DNA of 64,000 nucleotides, from positions 124,001-188,000 of the forward strand of contig NZ_JAUHTR010000004.1 of the NCBI RefSeq assembly GCF_030418125.1. Direction: 5' to 3'. The notes under the pieces are model-generated. The model was given only the letters and a program-made list of their open reading frames with translations. It made no database searches and had not been told where the DNA came from. This document shows, one piece after another, positions 42,582-54,583 of this stretch. Positions within the stretch are counted from its first letter, which is position 1. The number at the start of each line of letters is the position of its first letter. The translations under genes and the position numbers were made by a program. This stretch comes from Fictibacillus fluitans. Its GTDB lineage: Bacteria > Bacillota > Bacilli > Bacillales > Fictibacillaceae.

Positions 42582-43001
42582 ATGAAGGGTCTTGCGAAAG
42601 GCTTGAAATACACACTCAGCAACTTAACCAAGCAGAACGTGACCACACAGTATCCGGATGTTCCCCTTCAAATGCCGGATCGGTTCAGGGGCATCCAGAA
42701 ATTTTATCCGGAAAAATGCATTGTCTGCAATCAATGCGCAAATATCTGTCCCACTGACTGCATCCAGCTCACGGGCAACCCCCATCCTGATCCGGGCAAA
42801 AAGGGAAAAATCATTGATACGTATGATATAAACTTTGAAATTTGCATATTGTGCGACTTGTGTACGGAGGTTTGCCCGACCGAGGCGATTGTCATGACGA
42901 ACAATTTTGAGCTGGCGGAGTACAGCCGGGATGAGCTGTTTAAAGACCTGGTCTGGCTGGATGAAAACGACAATAACGTAAGGAAGGAGAATAAAGCATG
43001 A
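42582..43001 (+). CDS. nuoI: NADH-quinone oxidoreductase subunit I
   Basis: A 139-residue ferredoxin-like subunit with two 4Fe-4S clusters. The binding motifs are CIVCNQCANICPTDC and CILCDLCTEVCPTEA. It carries electrons to NuoB. In the absence of NuoEFG it is the likely docking point for an external donor such as ferredoxin. It overlaps nuoJ by 4 bases. Confidence 0.96.
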   Translation: MKGLAKGLKYTLSNLTKQNVTTQYPDVPLQMPDRFRGIQKFYPEKCIVCNQCANICPTDCIQLTGNPHPDPGKKGKIIDTYDINFEICILCDLCTEVCPTEAIVMTNNFELAEYSRDELFKDLVWLDENDNNVRKENKA

Positions 43002-43513
43002 CCGGTGAGATGATTGCTTTTTTTATCCTTGCGTTAACGGCCATTGCCGGTGGTGTCATGATGATCAATATGACCAACGTCATTCATATGGTTGTGGCCC
43101 TCGTATTCACCTTTCTGGCCATCGCGGGAATTTATATCACCCTCTCTGCCGAGTTCGTGGCCGCCGTCCAGGTGCTGATCTACTCGGGGGCGATTACCAT
43201 CATTATGCTGTTTGGAATCATGCTGACCCGGCATGAGGGCATGACGGAATGGAAGCTTCCCAGGCTAACCGTTTTATTGTCGGGAGCAGGGATCATCGTC
43301 TTTTTCGTGATCATGTTTTTCGGCATTAACCGCCTCAGCCTGGGAAACCCTGCGACTGATCTTCATGTTGATAATACGAAAAATATCGGGATTGAGCTTT
43401 ACTCAAAATATGTCATTCCTTTCGAATTAACATCGGTCCTGCTTCTGGTGGCACTGATCGGTGCCATCGTGATTGCAAAAAGGGATGATGAGAAGGAGGA
43501 GGCAGGCAAATGA
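42998..43513 (+). CDS. nuoJ: NADH-quinone oxidoreductase subunit J
   Basis: A 171-residue membrane subunit with five predicted helices. The third contains [22 protein letters not shown], with the conserved Tyr/Ser/Gly of the pi-bulge helix. Overlaps both neighbours by 4 bases, so translation is coupled. Confidence 0.94.
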   Translation: MTGEMIAFFILALTAIAGGVMMINMTNVIHMVVALVFTFLAIAGIYITLSAEFVAAVQVLIYSGAITIIMLFGIMLTRHEGMTEWKLPRLTVLLSGAGIIVFFVIMFFGINRLSLGNPATDLHVDNTKNIGIELYSKYVIPFELTSVLLLVALIGAIVIAKRDDEKEEAGK

Positions 43514-43824
43514 GTACGATTCCTCTATCAGTCTACCTTGTGCTTGCGCTCATTTTGTTTTGCATCGGACTGTTTGGCGCCCTCACCAAGCGCAACGCGG
43601 TGATCGTGCTGATCTCTATCGAATTGATGCTGAATGCGGTCAATATTAATCTGGTGGCTTTTGCGAAATATGGCGTGAATCCGGGTCTTACGGGACAGAT
43701 CTTTTCCTTGTTCACCATAACCGTTGCTGCTGCTGAAGCGGCAGTGGGCCTTGCCATTTTAATGGCCCTTTACCGTAACCGCAAGACCGTTAATGTGGAT
43801 GAAATGGATATTATGAAGCGCTAA
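43510..43824 (+). CDS. nuoK: NADH-quinone oxidoreductase subunit K
   Basis: A 104-residue MrpC-like antiporter-fold subunit with three helices and conserved membrane Glu residues in [15 protein letters not shown] and [12 protein letters not shown]. Overlaps nuoJ by 4 bases. Confidence 0.95.
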   Translation: MSTIPLSVYLVLALILFCIGLFGALTKRNAVIVLISIELMLNAVNINLVAFAKYGVNPGLTGQIFSLFTITVAAAEAAVGLAILMALYRNRKTVNVDEMDIMKR

Positions 43825-43837
43825 AAAGGGGTTGGAA

Positions 43838-45709
43838 ATGATGATGCAGAATGCCTGGCTTATACCACTGTTACCGCTGCTATCCTTCATCCTTCTTTTA
43901 CTTTTTGGGAAAAAATTAAGAGAAGCCTCTGCTTATGCTGGTATTCTATTAACCTTTCTTTCTCTGGTCATGTCTGTCATCGTCATGGCCGGCCAATGGG
44001 GGGGAGAGTCCTATAAAGCAGAAGGACTGTGGCTGAATATCGGAAAACATCCTGTAACCATGGGATTTGAGATTAATCCGCTCAATGCATTAATGCTTGT
44101 TGTCGTCTCGCTTGTCAGCTTTCTCGTACATGTGTATTCCAAAGGCTATATGCACGGAGACAACCGGTTTCACGTGTTTTTTGCCTATCTTGGCTTATTT
44201 ACCTTTGCCATGCTTGGACTTGTATTATCGCCCAACCTGCTTCAGGTCTACATTTTCTGGGAGCTTGTCGGGCTCGGTTCCTTCCTTTTGATCGGCTACT
44301 ACTTCTTCAAACCGGAAGCGAAGGCAGCCGCCAGGAAAGCGTTTATTATGACCAGAATCGGGGATGTCGGCCTGTTTATTGGCATTATTCTCTTATTCTG
44401 GCAGACTGGAAGCTTTGAATACGATGAAATTTTTAAAGCGGTGGGAAATAAAAGCATTTCTCCCGATATGATTACGCTGACGGCCATTCTGATTTTTGTC
44501 GGGGCGGTCGGAAAATCAGGCCAGCTTCCTCTTCATACATGGCTTCCGGACGCGATGGAGGGGCCGACACCAGTGTCTGCTCTCATTCACGCCGCAACGA
44601 TGGTAGCTGCGGGTGTTTACCTCGTGGCGTCCATGTACCCGTTGTTTGAAGCATCCGCGACAGCCATGACCACGGTGGCGGTGGTGGGTGGAATAACCGC
44701 CATTTTTGCCGCATCCATCGGCCTGATGCAGAAGGACATTAAACGGGTGCTCGCTTACTCCACGGTCAGCCAGCTCGGTTATATGATGCTGGCCCTTGGC
44801 GCGGGTGGCTATACTGCCGGAATCTTTCATTTAATGACACATGCCTTTTTTAAAGCGCTGCTGTTTCTTGCCGCAGGAAGTGTCATTCATGCAGTACATA
44901 CGCAAAATATTGAAAAAATGGGCGGTTTGTGGAAAAAGCTGAATGTGACCGCTCCTCTTTTTTTAATCGGTGCTCTGTCGATTTCCGGCTTTCCCCTGCT
45001 CTCCGGTTTTTTCAGCAAGGATGAAATTTTGATGGCGACCTATGAGAACGGAAGATATGTTTTGTTCACTCTTGCGCTGATCGCCGCCTTTTTTACCGCA
45101 TTCTATATGTTCCGGCTGTTTTTTATGGTATTCACCGGAAGTACTGCCGAAACCACACAGGAAGTGAAAGAGTCCGGAACGGCAATGAAAATTCCTATGC
45201 TTGTGCTCGGGCTGCTTGCGGTCGTGGCCGGTTACTTGAATACTCCATGGTTTGGCACGTTTTTAAATAATTATCTGAGCCAGGGACCTGTATCGCTTTC
45301 GGCAGAAGGGGCACATGGACCGGTTTGGATTCCAATCCTGGCCGTTGTTCTGTCTTTGGCAGGAATTGCTCTTGCGTATGTCATGTACGGAAGGAAAACA
45401 CTGTCCAGAGACTGGCTTTCCCGTTCCTTTCCTTCCATCAGTTCCCTCATCTACAATAAGTATTATGCAGATGAAATTTACAATGCCACCGTCGTTAATG
45501 GCACAACCGCCTTCAGCTACTTTTGGAGCTATGTTGACCGGTATCTGGTGGAAGCAACGGTAAACGGCACAGCAGGGCTTGTTCACTGGCTCGGTAAAAA
45601 AGGATCGGAATTTCATAATGGCCAGGTGCAGAGGTTTGGGGCCATCGCTCTGGCCGGCCTGGTTCTCCTGCTGTTAATCTTTGCCGTCTCAGGGGGGTAT
45701 TTCTCATGA
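43838..45709 (+). CDS. nuoL: NADH-quinone oxidoreductase subunit L
   Basis: About 623 residues, an antiporter-like proton channel with the long lateral helix at the C-terminus. Conserved FWELVGLGSFLLIGYYF, LPLHTWLPDAMEGPTPVSALIHAATMV and GVYL blocks carry the channel Glu, Lys and His residues. ATG at 43838 is picked from AAAAGGGG spacing; TTG 43832 and ATGs at 43841 and 43844 are alternatives. Overlaps nuoM by 4 bases. Confidence 0.95.
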   Translation: MMMQNAWLIPLLPLLSFILLLLFGKKLREASAYAGILLTFLSLVMSVIVMAGQWGGESYKAEGLWLNIGKHPVTMGFEINPLNALMLVVVSLVSFLVHVYSKGYMHGDNRFHVFFAYLGLFTFAMLGLVLSPNLLQVYIFWELVGLGSFLLIGYYFFKPEAKAAARKAFIMTRIGDVGLFIGIILLFWQTGSFEYDEIFKAVGNKSISPDMITLTAILIFVGAVGKSGQLPLHTWLPDAMEGPTPVSALIHAATMVAAGVYLVASMYPLFEASATAMTTVAVVGGITAIFAASIGLMQKDIKRVLAYSTVSQLGYMMLALGAGGYTAGIFHLMTHAFFKALLFLAAGSVIHAVHTQNIEKMGGLWKKLNVTAPLFLIGALSISGFPLLSGFFSKDEILMATYENGRYVLFTLALIAAFFTAFYMFRLFFMVFTGSTAETTQEVKESGTAMKIPMLVLGLLAVVAGYLNTPWFGTFLNNYLSQGPVSLSAEGAHGPVWIPILAVVLSLAGIALAYVMYGRKTLSRDWLSRSFPSISSLIYNKYYADEIYNATVVNGTTAFSYFWSYVDRYLVEATVNGTAGLVHWLGKKGSEFHNGQVQRFGAIALAGLVLLLLIFAVSGGYFS

Positions 45710-47214
45710 ATCATTTGCTGTCCCTGCTTGTATTCTCGCCACTGGCCGGCATCCTTGCAGTAAGCTTTCTCTCATGGGAAAACGAGAGGGCCATCAGGCT
45801 TGCAGGACTGTTCGGTACGCTTCTGCCGCTCCTCATCGTTCTGATCGCTGCAGCCGGGTTTCAATCCTCTGTCTCAGATCTTCAAATGACAGAGCAGGCC
45901 AACTGGATTTCCTACACATTGGAAGGCTTGAATGGCCGCATGCAGCTAAACATCGATTACGAATTGGGCGTTAACGGACTTTCTCTGGTCCTGCTGATAT
46001 TAACGTCGGTTGTCTCTGTTCTCGCGGCGCTTGCCTCGTGGAACATGAAGAATGCTTCCAAAAGCTACTTCATCTTCTTTTTAATCCTGGAACTGGGCAT
46101 GCTGGGCGTGTTCGCTTCCCAAAACTTATTTTTATTCTTCATCTTCTTTGAAATCACACTGATTCCCATGTTCTTTCTTATAGGAAAATGGGGATATGCC
46201 GACAGGGAAAAAGCAGCCTACAGTTTTTTAATCTATAACGGCATCGGTTCTGCCATTCTGCTCATTGTCTTTGTCGCCCTTTTCATGAAAACAGGCACGA
46301 TGAATTACGTAGAATTGGCAAAGATACTGGCAAGCCCCGACGGAGCTGGCGCTGCGGGAAGCACATTCCGCCTGACTGTGCTCATATCGCTGCTCATTGC
46401 TTTCGGGATCAAGCTCCCCATCTTTCCGCTTCATACGTGGATGCTCAGGGTACACGTCCAGGCGCCGCCTCCGGTCGTCATGCTTCACTCGGGGATTCTC
46501 CTGAAGATTGGGGCTTACGGGCTTTTCACGTTCGGTATGGGCTTCTTTCCGGAGGAATTTAAGAAACTGGGTGTTCTCATTGCTGTCCTCGGTGTGATCA
46601 ATCTGCTGTACGGTGCGTTTCTCGCCATCGTCCAGACGGATTTAAAGAAAGTGCTTGCCTATTCCTCCGTGTCTCATATGGGAATTGTGCTGATCGGGCT
46701 GGCTGCCATGAATGAAGCCGGGGTAAAGGGAGCCATCTTCCAGCTCGTCTCCCATGGCCTCATTTCGGCGCTGCTGTTCTTTCTGATTGGAGTGCTTTAT
46801 GAAAGAAGCGGTTCATCGGATATACAGGACTTCGGAGGTCTTGCCGCAGCGATGCCGATCACTGCAGGTGTACTGCTTGCTGGAGGACTTGCATCTCTCG
46901 GTTTGCCGGGGATGTCGGGCTTTATCAGTGAATTTCTTGCCTTTGTCGGTCTTTTTGAAACAATGCCTGTTATTGCCGCTGTAGGCGCCCTTGGCATCAT
47001 TCTGACAGCGGTCTATATCCTGCGTGCGGTTCTCGCCGTTACCTTTGGGCCGCAAAAAGAAGCGCACTCCGCCTTTAAAGACCTGACCGTTCTGGAAAAA
47101 ATACCTGCTTTTGTGTTATTGGCCCTCGTATTGTTCATTGGGGTCTATCCTGAAATTCTGAGCAAATCACTAACCGCTGTTTTAGATACCATCTTGTTAG
47201 GCTTAAGGGGGTAG
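45706..47214 (+). CDS. nuoM: NADH-quinone oxidoreductase subunit M
   Basis: A 502-residue antiporter-like channel of about 14 helices. FFEITLIPMFFLIGKWGY, KLPIFPLHTWMLRVHVQAPPPVVMLHSGILLKIGAYG and KKVLAYSSVSHMG are the family marks. The usual LPDAHVEAPT loop reads MLRVHVQAPPPV here, a divergent version. Overlaps nuoL by 4 bases. Confidence 0.95.
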   Translation: MNHLLSLLVFSPLAGILAVSFLSWENERAIRLAGLFGTLLPLLIVLIAAAGFQSSVSDLQMTEQANWISYTLEGLNGRMQLNIDYELGVNGLSLVLLILTSVVSVLAALASWNMKNASKSYFIFFLILELGMLGVFASQNLFLFFIFFEITLIPMFFLIGKWGYADREKAAYSFLIYNGIGSAILLIVFVALFMKTGTMNYVELAKILASPDGAGAAGSTFRLTVLISLLIAFGIKLPIFPLHTWMLRVHVQAPPPVVMLHSGILLKIGAYGLFTFGMGFFPEEFKKLGVLIAVLGVINLLYGAFLAIVQTDLKKVLAYSSVSHMGIVLIGLAAMNEAGVKGAIFQLVSHGLISALLFFLIGVLYERSGSSDIQDFGGLAAAMPITAGVLLAGGLASLGLPGMSGFISEFLAFVGLFETMPVIAAVGALGIILTAVYILRAVLAVTFGPQKEAHSAFKDLTVLEKIPAFVLLALVLFIGVYPEILSKSLTAVLDTILLGLRG

Positions 47215-47218
47215 CCCG

Positions 47219-48736
47219 ATGGATTTACAAACCTTAACTTCAATGAATTGGGGAATCATGGCGCCGGAGTTTACTGTGCTGGGAACAGCGCTGCTTTTGT
47301 CACTGCTGGATTTGTTCATGCCCCGGCAAAAAAGCCGGAGGATGCTCGGCATTCTGTCCGCCGGGGGAATTGTCCTGGCGCTGGTCTTTTTGTTTCTGCA
47401 GTTCAGCCATGAACTGGCTTCTTTGTTTCATGACATGTACCGGCTCGATTCCTTTTCAAAAGCGTTTAAACTGATTCTCCTGCTGGGTACAGGGCTGATT
47501 TTAATTTTGGCCTATGATTATAAAATGGACCGGGAAGAGGAGTACCGGGGAGAATTTTATTATCTTCTGCTGACCGCTCTGCTTGGCGGACTGATCATGG
47601 CTTCAAGCGCAGATATGATCACGCTTTTTATTGGTCTTGAACTTCTTTCCCTGTCTTCGTACGTTATGGCGGGGCTGAGGAAGCGGGACAAAGAATCCAA
47701 TGAAGCATCTTTCAAATATGTTGTAACTGGCGGAATTTCGACGGCAATCACCCTGTTCGGAATGAGCTATATCTTTGGCCTTACCGGTGAAACCAACCTG
47801 TATGCCATCGGAGCCGCCCTGCAGGATACGAGTATTCTGCAAAATCAGTTCTTAATCGCATTTGCCTTTTTTATCACCTTTGCCGGACTGACATTTAAAA
47901 TTGCTTCGGCACCTTTTCATATGTGGGCGCCGGATGTTTATCAGGGGTCACCGCTTCCGGTCACTGCTTTTTTGAGCGTGGTCTCCAAGACCGCCGGTTT
48001 CGCGCTGATCCTGCGTTTCTTCCTGCTCGTTTTCAACTCGGCACCGGGAATTAAGGGAGATCCGCTGCTGTTTCAGGTTCAGCCCTACCTTGCGTTCCTT
48101 GCAGGGGCAACCATGATTGTGGGAAATCTTGTTGCCCTCCGCCAGCGGAACATTAAGCGGCTGTTTGCTTATTCATCCGTCGCACAGGCAGGATATATTC
48201 TCGTTCCGTTTGTTTCGGTCTCAGCGATGCTTTTTGAAACCACCTGGTTTTACCTGCTGGCCTACCTGTTTATGAACATAGGTGCATTTGCGGTGATCCA
48301 GGAAGTGACCGCGCAAAGCAAAACCCAGGATATTTCAGGGTTTGCAGGGCTTTTCCAGCGGTCGCCATGGCTTGCGGTCGCCATGACCATTTTTATTCTT
48401 TCTTTGGCAGGGATACCGGCCACCGCCGGGTTCATCGGGAAATTCGGCATCTTCATGAACGCGCTTGGCGCCTCACAAAGCCATTATATTCTTGCCGCAA
48501 TTCTTGTGGGGACCACCGTTATTTCTTATTTTTACTACTTCAACATTATTGGACAAATGTTCTTCCGGCCGAAGCATGATAAAGAAAAATTACATCATAA
48601 AAAAGGGCTGCTTCTTGTGACGGTAGTCTGTGCAGCGGCAACTGTCCTGCTGGGAATCCTTCCCGGGACGGCATTGCATTTCTTTTATGAACAGTTTCAG
48701 CTGAGCGATTTTTTCCAGACAATGGAACAAAAATAA
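47219..48736 (+). CDS. nuoN: NADH-quinone oxidoreductase subunit N
   Basis: A 505-residue antiporter-like channel, last gene of the operon. FIGLELLSLSSYVMAGLRKRDKESNEASFKYVVTGG and APFHMWAPDVYQGSPLPVTAFLSVVSK are diagnostic. ATG at 47219 lies 5 bases after nuoM; AAGGGGG is about 9 bases before it. Confidence 0.95.
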   Translation: MDLQTLTSMNWGIMAPEFTVLGTALLLSLLDLFMPRQKSRRMLGILSAGGIVLALVFLFLQFSHELASLFHDMYRLDSFSKAFKLILLLGTGLILILAYDYKMDREEEYRGEFYYLLLTALLGGLIMASSADMITLFIGLELLSLSSYVMAGLRKRDKESNEASFKYVVTGGISTAITLFGMSYIFGLTGETNLYAIGAALQDTSILQNQFLIAFAFFITFAGLTFKIASAPFHMWAPDVYQGSPLPVTAFLSVVSKTAGFALILRFFLLVFNSAPGIKGDPLLFQVQPYLAFLAGATMIVGNLVALRQRNIKRLFAYSSVAQAGYILVPFVSVSAMLFETTWFYLLAYLFMNIGAFAVIQEVTAQSKTQDISGFAGLFQRSPWLAVAMTIFILSLAGIPATAGFIGKFGIFMNALGASQSHYILAAILVGTTVISYFYYFNIIGQMFFRPKHDKEKLHHKKGLLLVTVVCAAATVLLGILPGTALHFFYEQFQLSDFFQTMEQK

Positions 48737-48769
48737 GGGCCTGCCCAAGCGGCAAGTCCTTATTTTTTT
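48731..48769 (+). terminator. Terminator of the nuo operon
   Basis: AATAAGG (48732-48738) pairs with CCTTATT (48758-48764), with an inner CTGCC/GGCAAG stem, and is followed by T residues. Confidence 0.8.
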
Positions 48770-48783
48770 ATTAAGCGCTTACA
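48770..48783 (+). promoter_or_regulatory. Possible cre site upstream of ywzB
   Basis: ATTAAGCGCTTACA matches the cre consensus except at its first two positions. It could link ywzB or read-through transcripts to CcpA. Weak on its own. Confidence 0.35.
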
Positions 48784-48927
48784 TTATTGTCAGATTTGGG
48801 AACACCTTCAAAAATAGGACTTTTGTCTGTTCCTTTGTGGTAGAATACAGTTTATGCTACGTTCTATTGGTGCATGTGCTATCATGGCGGTTAGCTCTTA
48901 ACCCCCAAATGGCAAGGAGGAAACCAA

Positions 48928-49161
48928 ATGTTTGAACAGTCCGGGCAGCAGGCGCTGCTTGATATTCTTGTTCACCTGCTTTTCATTGGGATTACCTGGT
49001 GGGCCATGCAGGCATTAAATTTCGACACATTTATCAGAAAAGGCAAAGTGATTCAGGCCAGGGTGCTGTTTGTCCTCGTCACGATTGCTCTTGCCAGCCT
49101 CGTAAGCAACTTCTTTCTCGCATATTTGAATTATTCCACACAGCTTAAGTATTTATTTTAA
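48928..49161 (+). CDS. ywzB: DUF1146 membrane protein YwzB
   Basis: A 77-residue protein with two predicted helices (about 8-28 and 45-68) and the DUF1146 pattern WWAMQALNFDTFIRKGK. Its place just before ywmB and murA is conserved in Bacilli. The function is unknown. ATG follows CAAGGAGG. Confidence 0.87.
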   Translation: MFEQSGQQALLDILVHLLFIGITWWAMQALNFDTFIRKGKVIQARVLFVLVTIALASLVSNFFLAYLNYSTQLKYLF

Positions 49162-49322
49162 TAAACACAAAACAACCATATAGAGCCTATTCGAAGCAAA
49201 AGATTGTGCAATGTTTAACAAAATGAGCTGCGGGATGATGTCGGAATATGACTTCAACTTCCATGAATAACCTAACCTCCTCTGGCAAGAATGAGAAATA
49301 GAGGAGAGGACGGGTGGAAGAT

Positions 49323-50066
49323 ATGAAGAAAAGCATTATTTTGTTTTTTGTTATTTTATTTTTGTTTCACTCTTACCAGGTCATTCATGCACAGGAAATG
49401 AAAAGCTATTCCAAGCTTGCAGAAATGAAGGATGCCCTGGATCGAAGCAATGTTACTGTTAAAAATTGGTCCCTGTATACAAAAGGGAGTATAGGTTTTA
49501 CGGAAGATGTAAATGGGTATCGTCAACAAGTGGCCTTATTAAAGAATGCCGCTCAAGGTTTTAAATGGAGCAGGATGAAAAGTAATGAGCACTTCAAAAT
49601 AACCGGGGTGCGATTTTCAGCGTCAGGTCACGTAAAAGAGAGGATAACGCTGGTAGCCTACCCCCAAAAAGGAAAGCTGGCAACGTATCTTGTTTATGCG
49701 GCAAAAGGAAAGGGCTGGAATGAAAACGTAGTCCTTCCATTTATCCGCACGTACCATGATAGGGTCGCAACCTATTTTGAGGGAAAAAGTTCAACTTTCT
49801 CTTGTATCTCCGGGATACATAATGGTACAATGAATTTTGGTTTGTATAAACAAGCGCTTGAAATCATGACAACGTTCTCTGCTGTTCCGGTTGAGCAACT
49901 CAAGGAAGAGACGTTTGTATCAATCTCGGCATATACTAAGCAGTGGGATGAGAAAATTAACACAGCTCATAAAGCAATGAATCTGCAGATTGCAATCAGA
50001 AATCAAGGAATGGGCGGCCAAACTGCCGTCACAATTGGAACACCAATAATTACGTCTGAATATTAA
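49323..50066 (+). CDS. ywmB: YwmB family exported protein
   Basis: A 247-residue protein with a cleavable signal peptide (KKSIILFFVILFLFHSYQVIHA). It is the orthologue of B. subtilis YwmB by order before murA. Databases describe the family as having a TATA-box-binding-protein-like fold, here on an exported protein, so DNA binding should not be assumed. ATG at 49323 is preferred; GTG at 49314 is an alternative near the AGAGGAGAGG site. Confidence 0.85.
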   Translation: MKKSIILFFVILFLFHSYQVIHAQEMKSYSKLAEMKDALDRSNVTVKNWSLYTKGSIGFTEDVNGYRQQVALLKNAAQGFKWSRMKSNEHFKITGVRFSASGHVKERITLVAYPQKGKLATYLVYAAKGKGWNENVVLPFIRTYHDRVATYFEGKSSTFSCISGIHNGTMNFGLYKQALEIMTTFSAVPVEQLKEETFVSISAYTKQWDEKINTAHKAMNLQIAIRNQGMGGQTAVTIGTPIITSEY

Positions 50067-50096
50067 TATAGAAATTGGACGCGGAGGGGAATATCG

Positions 50097-51413
50097 TTGG
50101 AAAAAATCATTGTCCGTGGTGGTAGGCGGTTAGAAGGCTCTGTGAAAGTTGAAGGAGCAAAGAATGCCGTACTGCCTGTCATCGCAGCATCCATTTTAGC
50201 CAGTAAAGGCACAAGCACGATTAAAGATGTGCCGACCCTTGCTGATGTATATACGATTAACGAGGTCTTGCGTTATTTAAATATTGAAGTTAAGTTTGAG
50301 AATGGCCAAATCAAAGTGGACGCTTCAGGTTCTCTTAAAACAGAAGCTCCTTTTGAATATGTCCGAAAAATGCGCGCTTCTTTCCTTGTCATGGGGCCAC
50401 TTCTTGCCCGTGTCGGGATTGCCAGAATTGCACTTCCTGGCGGTTGCGCCATCGGATCTCGTCCGATCGATCAGCATTTAAAAGGCTTTGAAGCCATGGG
50501 AGCTAACGTCAAGATTGGTAACGGGTTTATCGAAGCCAGCATTGATGGCCGCCTGCAGGGCGCAAAAATTTATTTGGATTTCCCAAGTGTAGGAGCTACC
50601 GAGAACATCATCATGGCTGCTGCCCTTGCTGAGGGAACTACCATTATCGAAAACGTTGCGAAAGAGCCTGAAATTGTCTGCCTGGCGAACTACATTAACT
50701 CCATGGGAGGAAAAGTAGTTGGTGCAGGAACAGGAACCATTCGCATTGAAGGCGTGGAAGAACTAAACGGAGCCGAGCACGCGGTTGTTCCTGACCGTAT
50801 CGAAGCGGGTACGTACATGGTGGCCGCTGCGATTACCGGAGGCAACGTATTGGTAGAAGGCGCGATTTCCGAACACCTTCGTCCATTGATCGCAAAAATG
50901 GAAGAAATGGGAATCGACATTAAAGAAGAAGACAATGGCCTTCGTGTCATTGGACCAAAAGAACTAAAGCCTGTGGACATCAAAACGATGCCGCATCCTG
51001 GGTTCCCGACGGATATGCAATCACAAATGATGTCATTGCTCCTTCGGGCGAACGGTACAAGTGTCATTACAGAAACCGTTTTTGAAAACCGCTTTATGCA
51101 CGTGGAGGAATTCCGCCGCATGAACGGAGATATCAAAATTGAAGGACGCTCAGCCGTAATCAATGGCCCTGTTTCATTACAGGGAGCTGAAGTTGCTGCA
51201 ACAGACCTTCGTGCAGGAGCAGCCCTTGTTCTTGCCGGATTAGTGGCAGAAGGCTATACACGAGTGACCGAGTTGAAACACATTGACCGCGGTTACGTCA
51301 GATTTACAGAAAAGCTTCGTGATTTGGGCGCTGATATTGAGCGTGTAAATGAGGAAGCACCAAAAGTTGAAACAGAAGAAAAATCGGTATCATTAAAATC
51401 TAATCTTGCATAA
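50097..51413 (+). CDS. murA: UDP-N-acetylglucosamine 1-carboxyvinyltransferase
   Basis: First committed enzyme of peptidoglycan synthesis, transferring enolpyruvate from PEP to UDP-GlcNAc. The 438-residue protein starts [24 protein letters not shown]. Catalytic Cys117 is in [13 protein letters not shown], so it is of the fosfomycin-sensitive Cys type. The start is TTG at 50097 with GGAGGGG upstream. This is the murAA position of B. subtilis. Confidence 0.97.
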   Translation: MEKIIVRGGRRLEGSVKVEGAKNAVLPVIAASILASKGTSTIKDVPTLADVYTINEVLRYLNIEVKFENGQIKVDASGSLKTEAPFEYVRKMRASFLVMGPLLARVGIARIALPGGCAIGSRPIDQHLKGFEAMGANVKIGNGFIEASIDGRLQGAKIYLDFPSVGATENIIMAAALAEGTTIIENVAKEPEIVCLANYINSMGGKVVGAGTGTIRIEGVEELNGAEHAVVPDRIEAGTYMVAAAITGGNVLVEGAISEHLRPLIAKMEEMGIDIKEEDNGLRVIGPKELKPVDIKTMPHPGFPTDMQSQMMSLLLRANGTSVITETVFENRFMHVEEFRRMNGDIKIEGRSAVINGPVSLQGAEVAATDLRAGAALVLAGLVAEGYTRVTELKHIDRGYVRFTEKLRDLGADIERVNEEAPKVETEEKSVSLKSNLA

Positions 51414-51422
51414 TTCATATTG

Positions 51423-51456
51423 AAAGCTTCCCGCCATCATGGCGGGAAGCTTTTTT
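51423..51456 (+). terminator. Terminator of murA
   Basis: Perfect palindrome AAAGCTTCCCGCC with GGCGGGAAGCTTT around ATCAT, followed by T residues. Confidence 0.93.
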
Positions 51457-51596
51457 GTGTCTGTCAATAGTCACAAAAACATATCTATCCCCTTGGATCA
51501 ATGAAGTAATTTAGACCTAAATCAAGAGAGGGGAAATAGCCGGATAGTACAATATAATCAAAGTTTTCAAAATGTTTTGAATTTAAAAATAAATAG

Positions 51597-53333
<1,737 letters not shown>

Positions 53334-53341
53334 AATGAATG

Positions 53342-53370
53342 AAAACCCTGCGATGGCCGCAGGGTTTTTT
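53342..53370 (+). terminator. Terminator of the neutral protease gene
   Basis: AACCCTGCG (53344-53352) pairs with CGCAGGGTT (53358-53366), followed by T residues. Confidence 0.88.
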
Positions 53371-53466
53371 CTATGAATCCAGGCGATAGAGTTAAAAACA
53401 AGTTCTAATAGGCTGCCGCTCTCCATAAATTATAGAGACTAATCAAATCAGTGGAGGCCAGCCTGA

Positions 53467-54492
53467 ATGTTCATACGACTGAAGCCGATCAGCTTCTTCC
53501 TCTCTATTTTTGTACTCGTTCTTGTCCTGATTCCAGCCCTCGTCGTGCTTCCCTACTCTTCCAAAGCACCGCAATTGCTAGAAGCGAAGCCAAAGAAAAT
53601 GCAGCCGAAATCAGTAGAAACACTTTCCTCCACGCTGGCTGTTCCGGTTTACCGGACAGCGGAAGAAAAGGTGGAGAAGGTGCCGCTCGAAGATTATGTA
53701 AAAGGGGTTGTTGCGTCAGAGATGCCTGCCGATTTTGAAATGGAAGCGCTGAAGGCACAGGCACTTACAGCGAGAACCTATATCGCCCGTATGCTCGCAA
53801 ACAAGAAGGATGCGAACCTTCCCGGCGGGGCAGCGGTAACAGACTCCATCCTCTACCAGGTCTATAAGAGCGATGAGGAGCTGAAGAAGCTTTGGGGCAG
53901 TGATTACCAGAAGAAGATGCAGAAAATCACCAGAGCGGTAGCAGCGACCCGTGGAGACATTCTGACCTACGACGGGCAGCCCATTTTCGCCAGCTTTTTC
54001 TCAACCAGCAATGGATATACCGAGAATAGTGAGGAGTATTGGGGTACAAAATATCCTTATCTCAAAAGTGTGAAAAGCCCATGGGACAAAAGCACCCCCA
54101 AGTTTACTGAGAAGCAGGAGATTCCTCTGACAGAAGCAGAAAGCAAATTGGGAGTCAGAATCAAAGGCAATGGACCCATTGGCAAGGTTACAAATAAAAC
54201 GGAGGGCAACAGAATAGCCACGATCATCATTGGCGGTAAAACCTTTACAGGAAAAGACGTGCGTGAAAAGCTCGGACTCCGTTCATCCGATTTCACCCTG
54301 ACCAAAAAGGGCAGTAAGGTATTTGCGGCTACGAAAGGCTTTGGCCATGGCGTAGGCATGAGCCAGTATGGCGCCAACGGAATGGCAAAGGACGGCAAGA
54401 ATTATAAGCAGATCGTTAAGTATTATTATAAGGGTGTCGCCATCACAGCCTATCATCCAGATGAAGAACGTTCCACTGTGAAAAATAACTAA
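53467..54492 (+). CDS. spoIID: Stage II sporulation protein D
   Basis: Lytic transglycosylase of the mother cell that, with SpoIIM and SpoIIP, degrades septal peptidoglycan and drives engulfment. The 341-residue protein has an N-terminal membrane anchor (about 10-30). Family motifs: PLEDYVKGVVASEMPADFEMEALKAQALTARTY (catalytic Glu in SEMP), FASFFSTSNGYTENSEEYWG and FGHGVGMSQYGANGMAKDGKNY. A SigE-like -10 CATAAATT lies at 53424-53431, but no convincing -35 is present. Confidence 0.95.
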   Translation: MFIRLKPISFFLSIFVLVLVLIPALVVLPYSSKAPQLLEAKPKKMQPKSVETLSSTLAVPVYRTAEEKVEKVPLEDYVKGVVASEMPADFEMEALKAQALTARTYIARMLANKKDANLPGGAAVTDSILYQVYKSDEELKKLWGSDYQKKMQKITRAVAATRGDILTYDGQPIFASFFSTSNGYTENSEEYWGTKYPYLKSVKSPWDKSTPKFTEKQEIPLTEAESKLGVRIKGNGPIGKVTNKTEGNRIATIIIGGKTFTGKDVREKLGLRSSDFTLTKKGSKVFAATKGFGHGVGMSQYGANGMAKDGKNYKQIVKYYYKGVAITAYHPDEERSTVKNN

Positions 54493-54518
54493 ACCCGGTC
54501 CAGGCGGCCGGGTTTTTT
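54491..54518 (+). terminator. Terminator of spoIID
   Basis: AAACCCGG (54491-54498) pairs with CCGGGTTT (54508-54515) and is followed by T residues. Confidence 0.85.
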
Positions 54519-54583
54519 GCTGTAGATCTCCTGGAACGGAAGTCAACCTCTCCTTAAATATAGGACATGAATAATTTTCTTCC

